In this document: piece by piece, positions 13,075-27,600 of the stretch
Numbering within the stretch: position 1 is the stretch's first letter
Layout of the letters: each line of letters opens with the position of its first letter
Origin: Fulvia fulva
Lineage: Eukaryota; Ascomycota; Dothideomycetes; Mycosphaerellales; Mycosphaerellaceae
DNA: 64,000 nucleotides
Direction: 5' to 3'
Assembly (NCBI RefSeq): GCF_020509005.1
Contig: NC_063013.1
Coordinates: forward strand, 1,240,001-1,304,000
Translations under genes and position numbers: made by a program
Notes under the pieces: model-generated
Seen by the model: only the letters and a program-made list of their open reading frames with translations
Databases searched by the model: none
Told to the model about the DNA's origin: nothing

Positions 13075-13099
13075 CTACTCCCCTTCTTAAATCGCCTTA

Positions 13100-16000
13100 A
13101 GCGCCTACGAGGCGGTATCTATCAATTCAAAATAAGTAACGCTCTATAGGGTATATCTATCTAACTCTATAATCTAAAACTCCGATATATATAAAGATAC
13201 GACTATAGACGAGCCTAAGCTACAAGCAAAGCGACGTTACTAGCGGTAGCTAGTCCTAGGCGTAGATCGTAGAAACGAAGTGACTGTTTATTATACCTTA
13301 GCACGCCTTAGGTTATATCGTGACTAGTACTTAGCGTCGGCGGTAACGGTCGCGTCGTTATTAGTATCGCTAGTACTATTTGCCGAGTCTATTAGCTCGG
13401 TTCTATTAGGCTCTAGTGCTTACTATCCGCGTAGAGGTCCTAGAGCGCGAGGGTTCTTATAACAGTAGTCTGCTATAAGTTCGTCTATAGTGCCTTTTAA
13501 GTTAATATAAGGTTCTTTAGTATATAACCTATCTACCTATTTAATAGTATAGCTAACACTCTTCTTTACTTTTCTAGTCTAGCGACTATCTACTACTACT
13601 ACGGCATCGTACTATTCCTTAACTTCGCTATCGACTTCGGTAAGCGTAGGTTCGTACGTCTATAAAGGGAACGGGTCTTCGGCGGATAGTCGTAGTAGGT
13701 CGGTATAGAATACGTAGTATATTCTTATACTCGTAGGTAGGTCGAGTTCGTAGACATCGGTCGCTACTTTCTTCGTGATCGTGAAGGGGCCTACGTTCTT
13801 ATAATTAAGCTTCTTCGCTAGTCGTTTAGTACGAATATTACGTAAATTGCGCCAAACCTTATCTCCTACCTTATAAGACCGCGTAGGTCTCCGGCTATAT
13901 TTCTAATAGTCGGCTTTAAGCTATGCTTATATATACTTAAGCTAGTTAATACAATATATGTATACACGGCTTATATAAGTTGTAAAAGCGTCTACATCTT
14001 ATTAGCTAATTTTCTACGTAGCTAGTAGTACGTCCGTACGGGTAGGTCTACTAAGAACTTCTATTCTTAGGTTTCTTCCTAAGGTTACGAAGAACGGTAA
14101 CACGCCGGTAGTGCTTTTTATATTGTTTAAAGCAAACTCCGCTATTAGTAGCTAGTCGTACTAGTTGTCTTAGGCGTAATTAATATATATACGTAGGTAC
14201 TACTCTATAACTTAGTTTGTACGTTCGGACTAACTATCGGTCTAAGGGTACTATGCCGTCGACATCTTATACTTAATGCCTAGGCGTTCGTAAAGTGTCT
14301 TCTAGAAGCGACTCACCTACTACGAGCCGCGGTCTAAGTAGATAGAGCGGAACAGGCCTTAATCCTTAATAACGTAGCGGATAATTATATCTATAGCTGT
14401 CTCGGGCTCTATGTCGACGACTAGTATAAGGTACTTGCGCTTTATAAGACGATATGTTAAGGTAAGGATGTTGTTATACTTGACGCCCTCCGGGCTATAG
14501 CTATTAAGAAGTGCTATAATATAGTCTAGGGCCACTTCCTCGAATATATAGTTAGGTATTAGGATTTGCTTAAGGTTGCCCTAGTACGCATTATAGAAAG
14601 CCTTAGTTCTAGTATATATATAACAGTTCTTTACATATCGTACGATATAAGCCTATATACTAGGCCAATAGTACGTACGAGTTATTAGCTCGTATATCTT
14701 CTCGCGCCCCGGGTAGCCGGCTATAGGGGCATTATAATAAGCGGCTATAAGTTCTTCGCGGATGTTACTACTATTAGGTACGTAGAGGCGGCCTTAAATA
14801 TAAATCAGGTCGTGCTCTAGTTCGTACTCGCTAAGATTAATATACGTGTTCAATTTCTACGGTAGCCGACTATCGCTAGCTTATAGGCCTTTCTTAATTA
14901 CTACTACGAGCTCGTCCTAATCGTAGGCGTTCTAGATCTCTTCCTTAATAGACGCCTCGTTCGTGTTAAGCACGGTAAGCGCGAGCTAATATTAGTCGCG
15001 AGCGTTCGTGTACGTTATTATTACTAATACTCTAAGAGACTCCTATACTTTAGGGGCGAGGTTACGTTCCTTTAAGACCGTTTATTGTCTATTCTTGATA
15101 TCGTCTATTACGTCTATATCCTAAGTACGGCGTGTTAGGGCATTAGGCTTACCGCCTAGCTTACCTAGTCGGTATTCGATCTAGAAATCGAACCCGGACA
15201 AGAATTTACTCTATCGTGCTTATCGGCAATGTAGCTACTTAGTAGTTATAAAGTATTATAGACCGCGGTGATTAGACAATACCCTAGTCTTACTACCTAT
15301 TAGCTCTAGCCGCTATTCCTTAAAAGCTCGAACGATAGCTATAAGCTCCTTATTATAGATCTTATAGTTATACTCGGCTAGATCTATCTTCTACGAATAG
15401 TATATAACTAGGTAAAGCTGTCCGTCTTCTCCGATCTATAAAAGAACGCTACCGGTATATCTATTAGAGGCGTCGTATTCGATAACGTAAGGCTTACTTA
15501 GGTCAAAGTACTATAGTACTAGTTGCTTCGTAAACTCCGCCTTAAGCCTATCAAAAGCTTACTAGCACTCTAGTGTCTAGTTCTAAGTATATTTCGTAGG
15601 TCGCTTTGACTTGTCCTTACTACCGACCCCCTTCGTAAGAGTAGTTATAGGTAGTACGATGTTCGAGAAGCCTTCTACGAACCTTCGATAGAAGTTCGCG
15701 AGGCCGAGGAAGGAAAGGACGTCCTTTACGCTTCTAGGTGTCTCCTACTCGAGGATCGTCTTGATCTTCTTTAGGTCTATCTTAATACCTTCGGTAGTAA
15801 TGATTAGACTAAGGTACTTGACTTCCTTCTAGAAAAACTTACTCTTTGCGATGTCTAATAGTAGTTTAGTATCGATAAAGCAGTCTAGTACCTTAAGTAT
15901 ATATTCTATATACTCCTCTCTTATACTACTAAAGACGATCGTATTATCAAGGTATACGGTAACGAAGTCGTTAAGGTAAGGCCTTAGGGCTTTATTAATA

Positions 16001-17194
16001 TAGGCCTAGAAGACGCTAGGAGCGTTATATAATCCGAAGGGCACTACTAGGTACTTAAAGGTCCTATACCGTAAGGTGAATATAGTCTTCTATTCGTCGT
16101 CTACTCGGATACGTAGTTTATTAAAGGTAGTAACGACATCGAGCACGGTAAAGTATTAGTACCCGCTTATTCGCTATAGTGTCTCTCGAACCTACGGGAT
16201 AGGGTATCGGTTCTTAATCGTAATAGCGTTGACTGCTCTATAGTCTACGTAGATGCGTAGTCTAATACCTAGCTTTCTAATAATGATGACTAGCGATATA
16301 ATACGTAAGGTGCTTTCTCTAATTTTGCCTTGCGTCTTTAAGTCGTCGATATACTTCTTTACGACTTCGAGCTCCTATAGGCTTATTAGATATAGTCGAG
16401 CGAAAGGTAGCTTAGCACCTAGGTCAAAGTCGATAGCAAGGTCGTCTCCTTTACGGTAAGGAGGTAAGGTATCGTCTCCTATACGTAGAACGAAGGCCTT
16501 ACGTCGCGACTTGAATTTACGCGGAAGCGATATATCTAGGTCCACTTCGTCTTTACCTTTTATATATTATTGGAAGTCGGACGCTACTATAGCGCTAAGC
16601 TATACACTAACTTCTTCTATAGCCTCCTCCTTAGTTATAGGTAGCGCGTCGTCATTCTGCTCCTAAATTAGGTAGCCTTCTTATAGTTATTAGCCCTCTT
16701 TAAGCTAATCTTCTAGATATTCTACGGCCTCCGTAGCACTTATAGACGAGATGTTAATACCTATAATTGCCGCTACGTCTATCCGATCGGTACGCTATTA
16801 CTACCGAGCTTGTGCTTATTTTTCTAGTTAATAGCGTACCGTCGTTAGTATTCTTTCGTAATAGTCTCCGTAGTAAGACGTGAACGTAACGGTGTTCGTC
16901 TAGTTCCCGAAGTCTAGTAGGTGTTTCTATACCTACGGTATACTAAGAATAAAGTTATACTTAATGCCGGTAATAAAGCAGTTCAATTCTTCGACGTGAC
17001 CGTTTAGGTCTAGAGTCCCTTTTACGTACTCCGTAGCTTCGTTCTTCTTAGACGGGTCTACTATACCGATTCTAAATAGAGTAGGCAGCTTTGTCCGATT
17101 ATAATCCTTTATAAACTTCGTGCTACAAAAGATCGACTATACGCCTAGATCTACTAGGTATCTAGTAGGCTTGCCTTTAACGGTGCCGTATATA
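13100..17194 (-). pseudogene. Chromovirus pol relic (PR-RT-RH-IN-chromodomain)
   Basis: Minus-strand translation through stops shows the classic Ty3/gypsy order. RT segment D-Y-R-A-x-N-A-I-T-I-K-N-R-Y-P-I-P lies near 16170-16260. V-P-F-G-L-Y-N-A-P-S-x-F lies near 16020-16060. The polymerase box at about 15935-15970 reads Y-L-D-N-T-I-V-F-S, where Y-L-D-D is expected, so the second catalytic Asp is lost (a change explicable by RIP G-to-A). Integrase-like sequence covers about 13900-14900. Near 13640-13760 there is a segment resembling H-V-D-L-L-R, and near 13480-13600 a chromodomain-like segment ending in N-P-R-A-L-G. Inactive. Confidence 0.75.
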
Positions 17195-20100
17195 GATAGA
17201 TAGATATTTCATTAAGCTGTTGTAGTGCCCTTTGGCCTATATAGCTATGCTATCTTGTTTTTTGTATATATAGAGGGGAAACCGTGTTAGTGAAAACCCC
17301 TCCTCCTTCCCGCCTGTCTTTTCCTCCTCGTTGTCGTCTTAAATTTCCCTTGTTAGGGGTACGCTAGTGTCATAGGCCTGCCCTAATAACTACCCTATCT
17401 ACAACCCCCCTCGCTTCCGCCTCTTGTCTATCCACTCCTCCGTCTCGCTCGCGAGGCTAAACTACTAGAGGTATCCCTACTATAGTATCTACCGAGAGAT
17501 TCGGCGAATGTTGCCTTTGTCCCTAATAATTGACTTATAGTCTCTCCTTCCCGCTTAGTGCCTCCAATTTCCCCTACCTCTCGCCTACTACGGGCATCGT
17601 AGTAGCATATATTCTAGGTTTTACGATAGGTAGCCACACTAGTAGGCTAGGCTATAGATGTCTAGTGCGCGTCTCCTGAATAGGTAGGCCCTTAATCTAA
17701 TATGTTCGGACCTAATTTGGATCGCTATGCTTGCTTCGGCCCTTATCAGGTCCCTATATAGCTAGTAATTATGTCTCTAGAAGGCTCGGAGCGCTATCGG
17801 GCCTGTTGTCTTAGGGGGCTTCCTTTTCTAGTCCTGCTCCTATAGGTAGCTCGCTATCTATTCCGCTAGGTTTTGGGTCTTAGCCTTACTCCCGCCGGCC
17901 TGGCGAGTCCTACGCTCCTCCTCCTTTCGTGCTAGCTATTCGGTGCTTATCTATACGGCCGTAAAGGTAGTAAGGTCATCCTCTTTTTAGCTTGTCCTAT
18001 ATCCTGCCCCTCTCCGGTAGCGGCTTTCTATCTTATTCTTTACCTCCTAGATCGTAGTTTGTGCTAGGTAACCTGTCGTCTTTACCGCGTATTAAATTCT
18101 TATTCCCCGGATATACTGGCCGATTAGTAGTATTCCTGTCTCCATTTCTACCGTGCTTATTAACGTTGTCTTATATACGCCTAGTACCCTACGTAGGTTC
18201 CCTACCTATGTCCTATTTAGGGGTTGCTCTATCCGTTTCGGGATCGGCTTGCCTACGCCTCCTGTTCCCTAAATCTATACCCCGTATAACATAGCTGGTC
18301 TAACGATCGCCTTATATATTACTCTTACCTTGTCGAATGTTGCTCCCTATATAGATGCCGTAAGCCTCTTTATCGAGGCTTTATTAACTTGCGCTCGACT
18401 CTAGGCTTTCTTAATCTATACATTCTAGCTTAGCTTTAGGTCGAGCCAGATCCCTAGTACTCGTAGCTCCGCTAATAGCTTGGTCTCGTAGCCTTAGATT
18501 CTTACCGCCGCCTTTATATTATAGTATGTTCTCGCTTTACTAAAGTATATAAGTTAGTACTTTTTAGGGGCGAACCGGGCACTATGCTTCTTTGCCTACT
18601 CCTCGCATTTCTTATGCCTATCTTCAAGGAGGCGACAGTTCTCTTCTATCGAGTCTGACTAGGCTAGGATGTTTATATCGTCTACGAACCCCGATACTAA
18701 GGTTTACGGAGAGGTGAGTAGGGGGATTAGATCCGACATAAATATTAGAAACAGGATAGGGGAGAGAGTAGATCCCTAAGGTATTCTAGTCTCTGCCTTT
18801 ACCGGGTCGGACGTGTACCTTCCTAGGACTAGGTATGTCGTCCGTTCCTAGAGAAAGGAGAAGACGAACGACGTTGCTAACTAGGGGATGCCTTTCTACT
18901 ATAGGATATGTATTAGCCTTTAGTATAAGACGTTATCGAAGGCCCCTACGATGTCGAGGGATAGTAAGGACGCCGCTCGGTTCCTGCCGTAGTGCTAGAG
19001 GGTCTGAATTTGCTCCGTAATTAGCTCTATTACTGTTAGTATCGATCGCTAGCTTCTTCTCCCTATCTATGTTACTAGGAGTACGTAGTTGTCCTCGGCA
19101 AGCTACGTAAGTCTCTAGGCTACTATCTTTTCTAGGACCTTCCCTATCGTATTTAGAAGTACTATTGGTCTGTACGACTTAGGCTAAGTATAGTCTTCCT
19201 TCTATAGCTTACGTAGCACTACTGTCATAGACTCTCTATACGGCTTCGGGTGATACCCTAGCCGTAGGTACGCGGTAAATAGGTTTGTAAGGCTCGGCGC
19301 GATCTCTTCTCTATACTCTTTTAGTAGTACGTTTGGTATCCTGTCTAGGCCTAGGGCTTTTCGTCCCTTTAGCTTACTTATGACTCCTATTACTATGTTA
19401 GAGCTAACCGCCTAATCTATGTCTAGGGGTTCCGGGTATATACTCGGGTCGATGTCCGTAAGGTCTACCTCTACTTACGTCGAAAAGAAATGGTCGGCTA
19501 ACGCTTTTGCCTTGCCCCGGGGCGTAGCCTAGGCAATCCCTTCGCGGTCTACGATTAGGGGGAAGTGAGGGGCTTATTGCTCTTTAGGTAGTCGTGCCTA
19601 TTTAGCAAGTCTCTATATCTATTCCGGGTTTTCTATAACGAGCCCGATCGTCGCTCTCTAGTCCTATAGCTTATCGCGTCTTATCTATGCCTTCTTCTCT
19701 TATGTCGCGTAGTAGTATTGCTCCTACGTCTCTTAGGTGTGCTCCTTCGTCCACTGTCGCCTTGCCCTTCTAGCCTCCCTTACCTTCGTAGAGCATTTAG
19801 GGGTCTAGAAGGCCTTCTACTACGTTAAGGGCCGGAGTAACGGCGTGTATTGTTCCGCTACTTGCTATATAACCGAGGTAATCTGTTCCGCTGCTTGATC
19901 TAGCTAAGCTGTCGTCTCGAGTTCTCTATACTATAGTAGGTTCGCTATTAGGAAGCCTCTTATGTCGTCCTAGCGTACCTTCTTCTAGTTACGGCGTAGT
20001 TCGTTTGCTAGCTCCTCTATCGCCTTCACCCCTAGCGTCGTTTAGATAGGGATATAGTCTAAGGAGGCTTCTAGCGCGTAGTTCGGTCGGCATTAGACTA

Positions 20101-22354
20101 GTCTCTCTTCAAGTTCTCGTAATAGAAAGTATAGGTCGATCGTGCTTACACTAGTACGGGCCTTCTACGTCTCTATTCCCTTTAGTATTACTAAGGCCAT
20201 TCCGTAGCGTACGGTTATATCTAGTAGCTTCCCCCCTAGAAATGCGTACGGGGGAGTGAATTCGAGTCCCTACTATAGGTAGTAGAGGTTGAAGTCGCCG
20301 AGGAGTACTTACTTCGTGTCTTAGCTTAGGGTCCGCTCTAGGTAGGCGAGGGTTCCTAGTTCCCTACTCGTCCGACCCCGCGGTAGCGGGTTATAAACGT
20401 TATAGATCTAGAAAGGGCCTTGTGTCGTGTCGATCTAGATTGATATTATGTCTCCTAGGTTGCCCTACTACGGTAGTATAACCTTCTACGACTCAAGGTC
20501 TATAGTCTTGCTTACGTATATATATGTCCTCGGGATAACGCCTCGTTAGCCCGCGATTACGGTGTAGTATCTCCGGTCATTACAAGTGGCTAGGAGTCCT
20601 ACGTAGGGGTTGATCTATAGTTCCTATACCGTAATAACGTAGTGCCGTAGCGGGTCTAGCTCTTATAGAAAGTGGCGCTAGACCTTGTCTCTACTTTTGT
20701 TTACGTTATACTATACGATAGTAATGTCGTCGTATAGTATTATTCGTTATCCGTAAGGTCCATTTCCGTGCTGACCTACTGTGTCTCCTAAGCCTATATC
20801 TCGCTATCCGGCTAGCCCTAGGGCCGCTAGGGCGCCCTAAAGATTCGCATTTGGCCTAGTTCGTTAGTAGCCCGGTTAAGGTGTCGAGGCCTACCGGAAG
20901 GTAGATACGTTTGCGGTTAGGTTCCCTTGTTCGTCTCTTCTGCCCTCTTCCTTTTGCTCGGCTCGAAGCCCTTATATACGGTAGGTCCCTCCTACTATCG
21001 TTAGGGGTACCTAGCTAGTATAGAGATCCTTGCTTGTCTCGCTCGTTCTTATGCTGCTATTCTAGCCGGGCATTAGCTTGAATACGCTAGGTGCCTTCTA
21101 CCGTAGTATACGTACCTACTCTCCTTTTTTAGGCATTCCCTTCCCTAGTATAGGCCTACGTAGTAAGGATACCTTAGGGTCTTCTCCCCGCATTTTGAGG
21201 CTATATGACCGTACTATTAGCATTAGAAGCATTGTAGTACCCTATAGCTGCTCTAATAGATCTCCGTGTCTATTCTCTCGTAGTTCTAGAATAGCCCATT
21301 ATCTAATATCTAGTTAGCTTGTTCCGCTGTCTCTATCTAAATAATAAGCGATAAATACGTCTTTTCTCGGTCTACTGTCTTATATAGCTATACCGCCTTC
21401 GTTAGTCGTACTCCTAGGGAGGTGTTCTAGTTCTATACTTAGAGGTAGGGAAGGTCTTCGACCTTGAAAGTCCTAGGGACCCCGTAGGCGATAACGGTAT
21501 ACTGTTAGTAGGAGACTCGTACCGACTTCGCGACTTTAGTAGTCCACTCCTTATAGGTCTCTAGCTTTCGTCTATTAGACTCTTATACGGTAAAGAGTCT
21601 TACTACGCCTATTGCCTCTACCCTCGCCCTAACTACCTCCTTTTGGCCGATTCTGTCGACAATCTCCTTGCTTATTAGGGCTACGATTTCTTGTTTCTCC
21701 GCCGGATTAGTAATGTATAGGCGTACCGCCTTACTTGCCTTCGGAGGGGGTTAATTCTTGCCTACTACTACTATTGCCTATGTAGTTAGTTTCTAGGCTA
21801 CCTTCTATATTAATTATTAGATTGTCTTCGGGATTTGGTATAATAGCGCTTTTAGCGCTCCTAGTAGCTATGCTATAGTGTTCTTATATGCCCGGGCTAG
21901 GTGTTCGTTATCCCCTAGTAAGTTCTCCGCCTCCGTATATAGGGTCGTCTACGCTATATTGTTTGTCGTTAGCCTCTGCTTTCTATATAGTAGGCCTTGG
22001 CTTATGTCCTAGGTTTTTTCTTAGTTTGTTCCCCGGTTTGACTCTTAGTATAGAATGTTCGTAAGGCTATAGCTCTCGTTAGTTGCTATCCTTCGCTATT
22101 GCTCGGGGTCGCGCTTCCTAATTAAGTAGTTATCCTCCGTAACTCCGCAATTCTAGGGTCTGCCTTTAGGGGAAGGGGACCTCGGTTTTAGGGTTTTTTT
22201 GTATTATAATTACGCCGCCGCTAGCGTAGGCGGGTCGCTACTGCTTGAGTAGATTGCTCGTCTTAATAAGGGCTATCGATTGAATAGTCCTCGTCCTAGT
22301 ACCCGAGATAGGTCGTTTTTCGTCTATAAACCTATTAAAATGGTGCCGTATATA
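17182..22354. repeat. 13-bp target-site duplication flanking LINE A'
   Basis: ggtgccgtatata occurs at 17182-17194 and at 22342-22354, on either side of the minus-strand LINE. When one copy is removed the chromovirus coding sequence rejoins, so the LINE inserted into the retrovirus-like element. Confidence 0.85.
17195..22341 (-). mobile_element. Tad-type LINE (copy A'), RIP-inactivated
   Basis: Same family as 422-5543 in opposite orientation and about 25 bp longer at the 5' end. The (tagata) tail is at 17195-17210. The RT motif F-V-D-D-I-N-I-L-A reads on the minus strand near 18660-18700, and the endonuclease lies about 20100-20770. On the plus strand TG is retained and CA is nearly gone, the mirror image of copy A. 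Relative to the element's own sense strand the two copies therefore share the same bias. It keeps a few unmutated sites that copy A has lost, so it is slightly less degraded. No intact ORF. Confidence 0.85.
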
Positions 22355-24605
22355 ATAAGACGATTACTACGTAGCGGGATGTCGACTTTGATTACTCCGA
22401 CCTTTATAGTCTCGATATCTATAACCTTAGGTATATCTACCTCCGAAGTCTACCGCTATAGTAGGTTGACCTTTTTGTTTCGTTACTAGGGTATCGGCGT
22501 AGGTTCTAATATCCTTAGCGGGCCTTTGCCTAACAGATATATACTCGGTTCTTCTAACGTAAGGTGCTCGTAGATGTTCTTAGGAGGATCTTTACTAGGC
22601 GTAATATTAGCTATAGTAACAATAGCTATACTCTAAACTATACGCCTTAGTCTAGAGTTGCCCCGTTTCCCTATTATTAGGGTTCGAAGTCGATAAGGTT
22701 CTAGTCGACCGTAGTAGCTACGTTACCTCTAGTATTACCCTTACGGAACTAGAACTATTCGTAAGATTAGTACTACTAGTTATAGTCCGGGCTCTTATAT
22801 ACGTAGTAGAACGTCTTGTCCTTCTAGTACGCCGCTTTATCCTTTATAAGCTTACGATATGTCAAGCTAGTACGCTTAGCGGCTACTATATCGTACTATT
22901 AGTACACCTTCTCGTCTATACGCTCGCTACGCGGCTTACCTATAGGTCCTCGACCGCCGCCGCCGCCGCCGCCTCTAGTACTACCGGAGGAACCTAGTCG
23001 CGCGTTGCCTTAGCTACCGGTCTGGCCTCCTCTACTTAGCTTCTTACCGGGTAGTTGCTACTACTAGCGTAGTATATCGTCGAGGTCGATCTCGATATTA
23101 CGGAGAGTATCTTCTATCTCGGTTAGGCTCCTAAACCGTATACCCGCGATCTTCGCGCGTAGACGTAGAAGAATCTTCTCCTTAAGGTTCTTTATTAGTT
23201 CTTCGCGCCCGTCCTTAGTAGTATGCTTCCTAAGGTAGTGCGTATACTCGGAAAACTTCGTATAGAAGAGGTTAAACTTCTTACCCTACTTCTGTTCGAG
23301 TTCGTAAAAGGCCTTACGGTAACGACGCTTCTCGAAGTAGTCGCTATACGATAAGTCGAGGATCTCGAGAGCCTTATTCTAATGCTTAATAGTAGGCTTA
23401 TAAGGTCGAATACGGCCGAGAGCGTTCGTGCCTACTAGGCCGTAGAATATAATATATAATTCGGTATCTAATCGATTAGGTTCTATAAGTAGGTACTCGC
23501 TAACCTTCTTACGCTACTTAATATAGCTGACCTTGTCTTCCTTTAGGTCGGCGTAGAAGATAGGTAGGACCTTAATAGGGTTCTTCTAAGATATGTTAAT
23601 AGACTTTATAGACTACGTACCTAGAGTTAGGGTAGGGGTAAAAGGACGCGCGTATAGATTAGGCGTATTATTAGCGTCGCCGAACCTACCGAGACCCCCT
23701 AACATAAACTAGTATAGAGTCGATGTGCGTATATTGCGGATACTATCGTCGTAAGCGGTCTCGAAGTTATTAATACCTATAAATTCGACTTCTTACCTAC
23801 GCCCGCCTAGCGCGCTAGCCGTACGTTATAGTAGCGTAGTTCCGAGCCCTCGTAGTAGGACTTTCTCTATATACGTATTGACGCGAACACCTAGAGTGTT
23901 TCCTACGTCCTTCTTTCGTGAATCTAGGAGGGCGCGTAGCTTAGAGGGCTAGCGAGCTAGTGTCGTTAGTCTCTCCGGCTATTACTATTACTTCTAAAGT
24001 GCTTCGAGCTCCTTAATACGCTACTTTAGACTCTCGACTAACCTACGCTAAGTGTTATTATCCTCTTATAGGCTCTCGATTTCTGCTATAGCATCTTCCG
24101 TATCGCCGTCCTTAGTCTATACCTCGGCTTCTAGTTCTTAAATTCGCCTATCCTTTTCCTCGTTCTAAACGGTTAGACCTTTAATAATGCCCGCCGCTTC
24201 TTCCGAGTCCTCCTTTTCTTACTAAAGGGCTGCCTCGAGGTTGACTTTCTCACCCGTTAGGTTAATAACTCGGTCGCGAGAGTTCTTAAGTAAGGCCTTA
24301 CTATAAGTATATATCTATATCCTAAAGTCGAGGACATTAAGCTAAGCTTTAGGTCTCTTTTTGACTAACGCCGCCAACTCTTCGTAGATATATAGCTTGA
24401 ATACTTATAGATCGTATCGGAACTAAGCGCCTTTACTATCTTCTATAGGATCTAGGGGTATAGTATACGACAGGTCGAGCGGCGCGTACTAGCCTCCCTA
24501 CCTATCTACTCTCGACGATATACCCTATCCTCTATCTTATTAGTAAATGCGCTTACGCCGGTCGTACTTAGTCTTAAGAGTCGTATACGTAATTTCCGTC
24601 TTCTA
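22355..24605 (-). pseudogene. Chromovirus gag relic
   Basis: Minus-strand translation gives a retrotransposon gag-like segment (F-N-L-F-Y-T-K-F-S-E-Y near 23240-23280; basic and acidic residues around it). Closer to the gag end lies an eight-residue glycine run encoded by a (ccg)n stretch at 22953-22973. It is interrupted by TAG/TAA. It continues the chromovirus reading direction upstream of pol and is separated from pol by the LINE A' insertion. Confidence 0.6.
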
Positions 24606-27600
24606 CTATTAACCCGCCGTATAATAGATTCGGACCCGGAAACGCTTATCGATCTCTACGCTAAAACAAGATATATTCGAAAGCTCTTATTAAGGCTATT
24701 CTAACGATATATAAAGCAGGCTACTACCCCTAGGACTAAGGGAGTTCTACCTCATTTAATCTAGATAGCTTAAAGCTCTCTTCACCCTATTCCTTTAGCT
24801 CTACACGCCGCGGAGGTGCCTAGCTATATTAGGTAACTCCTAGGTAATAGTAGCCTAGGCTACGGTACTAACGGCGCCTACGGCCCTATAGGCGAAGCCC
24901 CCCTAAGACAACTAGTAATAACTTATAGAGGACGTAAAAAGTATAGAAACTAACGATTAGCTCCCTTACCGGTCTCTATAGGTAATGATCACTTAGCTAT
25001 ATACGGCGCTTATACTATCGTATTACCGAGGGTAATAAGAAATAAGGACGACGTTCTAGTCGATTAGTAAGGCCACCCGGAATTAATACCTCTATAGCTA
25101 GGCATCGGTCGCGGTATCGATACTAGGCCCCCGCCTAACGTACGATATAGTTACGATCCGTATTATAGTAAAGGAAGACTAGGCCGAAGTTACGAAGCTA
25201 TCGAATAAGGAGCTCGCCTAACAAATTAACTAACTAGAGGTAGTCGTAGTGAACTAATAGTCTAACGGTACTCTATAGATCTATACTAGCTCTACTACTA
25301 CTAGGAGGTACCTAGAGGTATAGCTATAGTAGGCATCTAAGGTTACGGTATTAGCGAAGGTCTTAATAAAACAATTTACGATCCTAGTCTACGACATACC
25401 TAAGGAGTTTAACCTAACTAACTAGGGTCACCTACGCGCTCTCTAAGAGAACAACCCGGTTACTCTTAACTCTCTAATCTAGAAGGCGACTTGGCTCTAT
25501 AGGAAATGGCTAGAAGGCAAGAAGGCCTCGGCGCTAATAGTATAGCTATAAGACGCGAAAGCGGCGGATCTAGCGATAGAATAAGGCCTAGTCTAGCAAT
25601 ATAGCCTTAAGATAGTAGAAAAGCACTCCTTATCCTTTCGTGTCCTCTAATACTTCAAATGCTAATAGTATAGACACTAAACCTACACGTATATAAATAA
25701 GTAGGCCTACTCGAACTATATAGGAGACTATATATCTAGGGACTATATATCGACTACGAGACGGTACGCGAACTGTCCGGGGCACTACCTATCGTATAGC
25801 GCGGAATACCTATAGCGGAAACTAGCGAAAAACAAGGCAATCACAAACAGAACCGTCGCCCTAAGATTCTACGGCGACCGTAAGGCTAGCCTATACCGGA
25901 ACTAACTAGCGGCGGTCGGGTATAAGCGCCCTAGGGCCGAGAACGATATAAAGGATACGTAACCTAGGGCGTACGGGAGGCCACGTACTCTACTAGCTAC
26001 GGCGAGGGAATCTAACTAGGCCCGGCTCCCCTTTAGTATATAGCCGATAGGCGTAGACTAGGACGTATAGGGTAGTAGGACATAGGACGATATAGAGGAA
26101 ATAATTGTCGATACCGATAACTAGCCTCGATACGCTTAGTATTATCTAGTATAACGTTAACTATAGCAAGGATATAGTCTAGAACCATTTCCTATACGAG
26201 GCGGACCCGCGCGTCTACTACGTCCTTATAATCTAGGAGCTATAGATTAACCCGTACTATAAGAGACTAACGACCTATAAGTTACTAGGCTATATAACAT
26301 ACCTACGAGGCGACGGCAGACCCCGTACGTACTTCTATGTTAGTAAGGATATACTAGAATCCGACTAGGAGGTAGTATACTACGTAGACGAGGAAGGCGG
26401 GGGCGATATTACCTCCCTCTACGTAGGTAGTACCTAGATACACAACCTATATATATAACCGCTAGCCTCGAGGTCTAGCCGCGACCTAGGGGTCTATAGA
26501 CACCTAGACAGTGCGCTTAAGAGACAAGGGTACTACATCGTAGTAGGAGACTTCAACATATACTACCCTTCCTAGGAAAGCCTTATATAGCCGTACCCTA
26601 TAGCCGACGAAGTACTCGACTTAATAGCGAGTAACGTAATTGCCCTTAATACCCCGAAGGACCTAGGTACCTAGAAGAGAGGGGGACTCTAAGGCACGAT
26701 CGACCTCTCCTAGATCTTAGATAGCTACTACTACACGGTAACCTACTATAGGATCGAACATAAACTCGAGGCGTCGTTAGACTATATACTAGTTAGGACC
26801 TCTATTACGATATAGATATAACGTATACTAGCGAGAACCCCTAAGCTAAACTAGGGAAAGGCCTACTAGGCTAACATCTAGGCGTACCTCGATAACTCTA
26901 AGAGGCTAGTCCAGATCGCGTAGTAGTAATATAATAGTAAAGACGAGATAGACGAAGTAGTCTAGGGATTAATAGACGAAATAAGAAAAGCGACCTTACT
27001 TCACGTTCCGCTTACCTAACTAACGATATAGTCTAAACTATACTAGACGCCGGAGTGTACTACGGTAGTAAGAGAAGCAAGGAGAGCCCGCCGGGTATAG
27101 ACGAGTAGCTATAGCGAGGAGGCCTAGAACGTATATAGGGAGGTATACTAATAGAAGAAAGCTATAATACGAAGGGAGAAAGCAGTCGGCTAGAGGGCTA
27201 TAGTAGAAGAAATCGCCGGTAAGCTAGAGAGGATGTAGAAGCTAGCGAAATAGGCCCGATAGGACCCTATATAGGGCCCCTCCTTCTCTATCCTAGCGCT
27301 ATAATCGCCTAGTAGCCCGGTTAGCGACCCCGAGGCCAAGGCGCGTCTACTAGCTAGCAAGTTCTTCCCGCCCCTAGTCGAGGCTAATCTAAGCGATATG
27401 AACAGCTCTACTCCCCTAGCCCCTAGTATCGCGGTCTAATAGGAGGTGTCCGAGGGAGAAGTTGCCGCTATACTAAGGAAGTTACCGGCGAAGAAAGCCC
27501 CGGGGCCGGATAGGATCCTAAACGAGCTACTAAAGAAGTGTAGAGATTAACTAGCCCTAGTAGTTATAGCGATCTTTAACGCCTGCCTATAGACCGGGTA

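Noticed and set aside
7787..22489. Short ATG-like ORFs of 60-95 codons inside the transposon block (7787, 16253, 18061, 18835, 21078, 22280).
   Set aside because: They lie antisense or in relic phase inside LINE and chromovirus sequence, have no protein-like features, and are chance openings between RIP-made stops.
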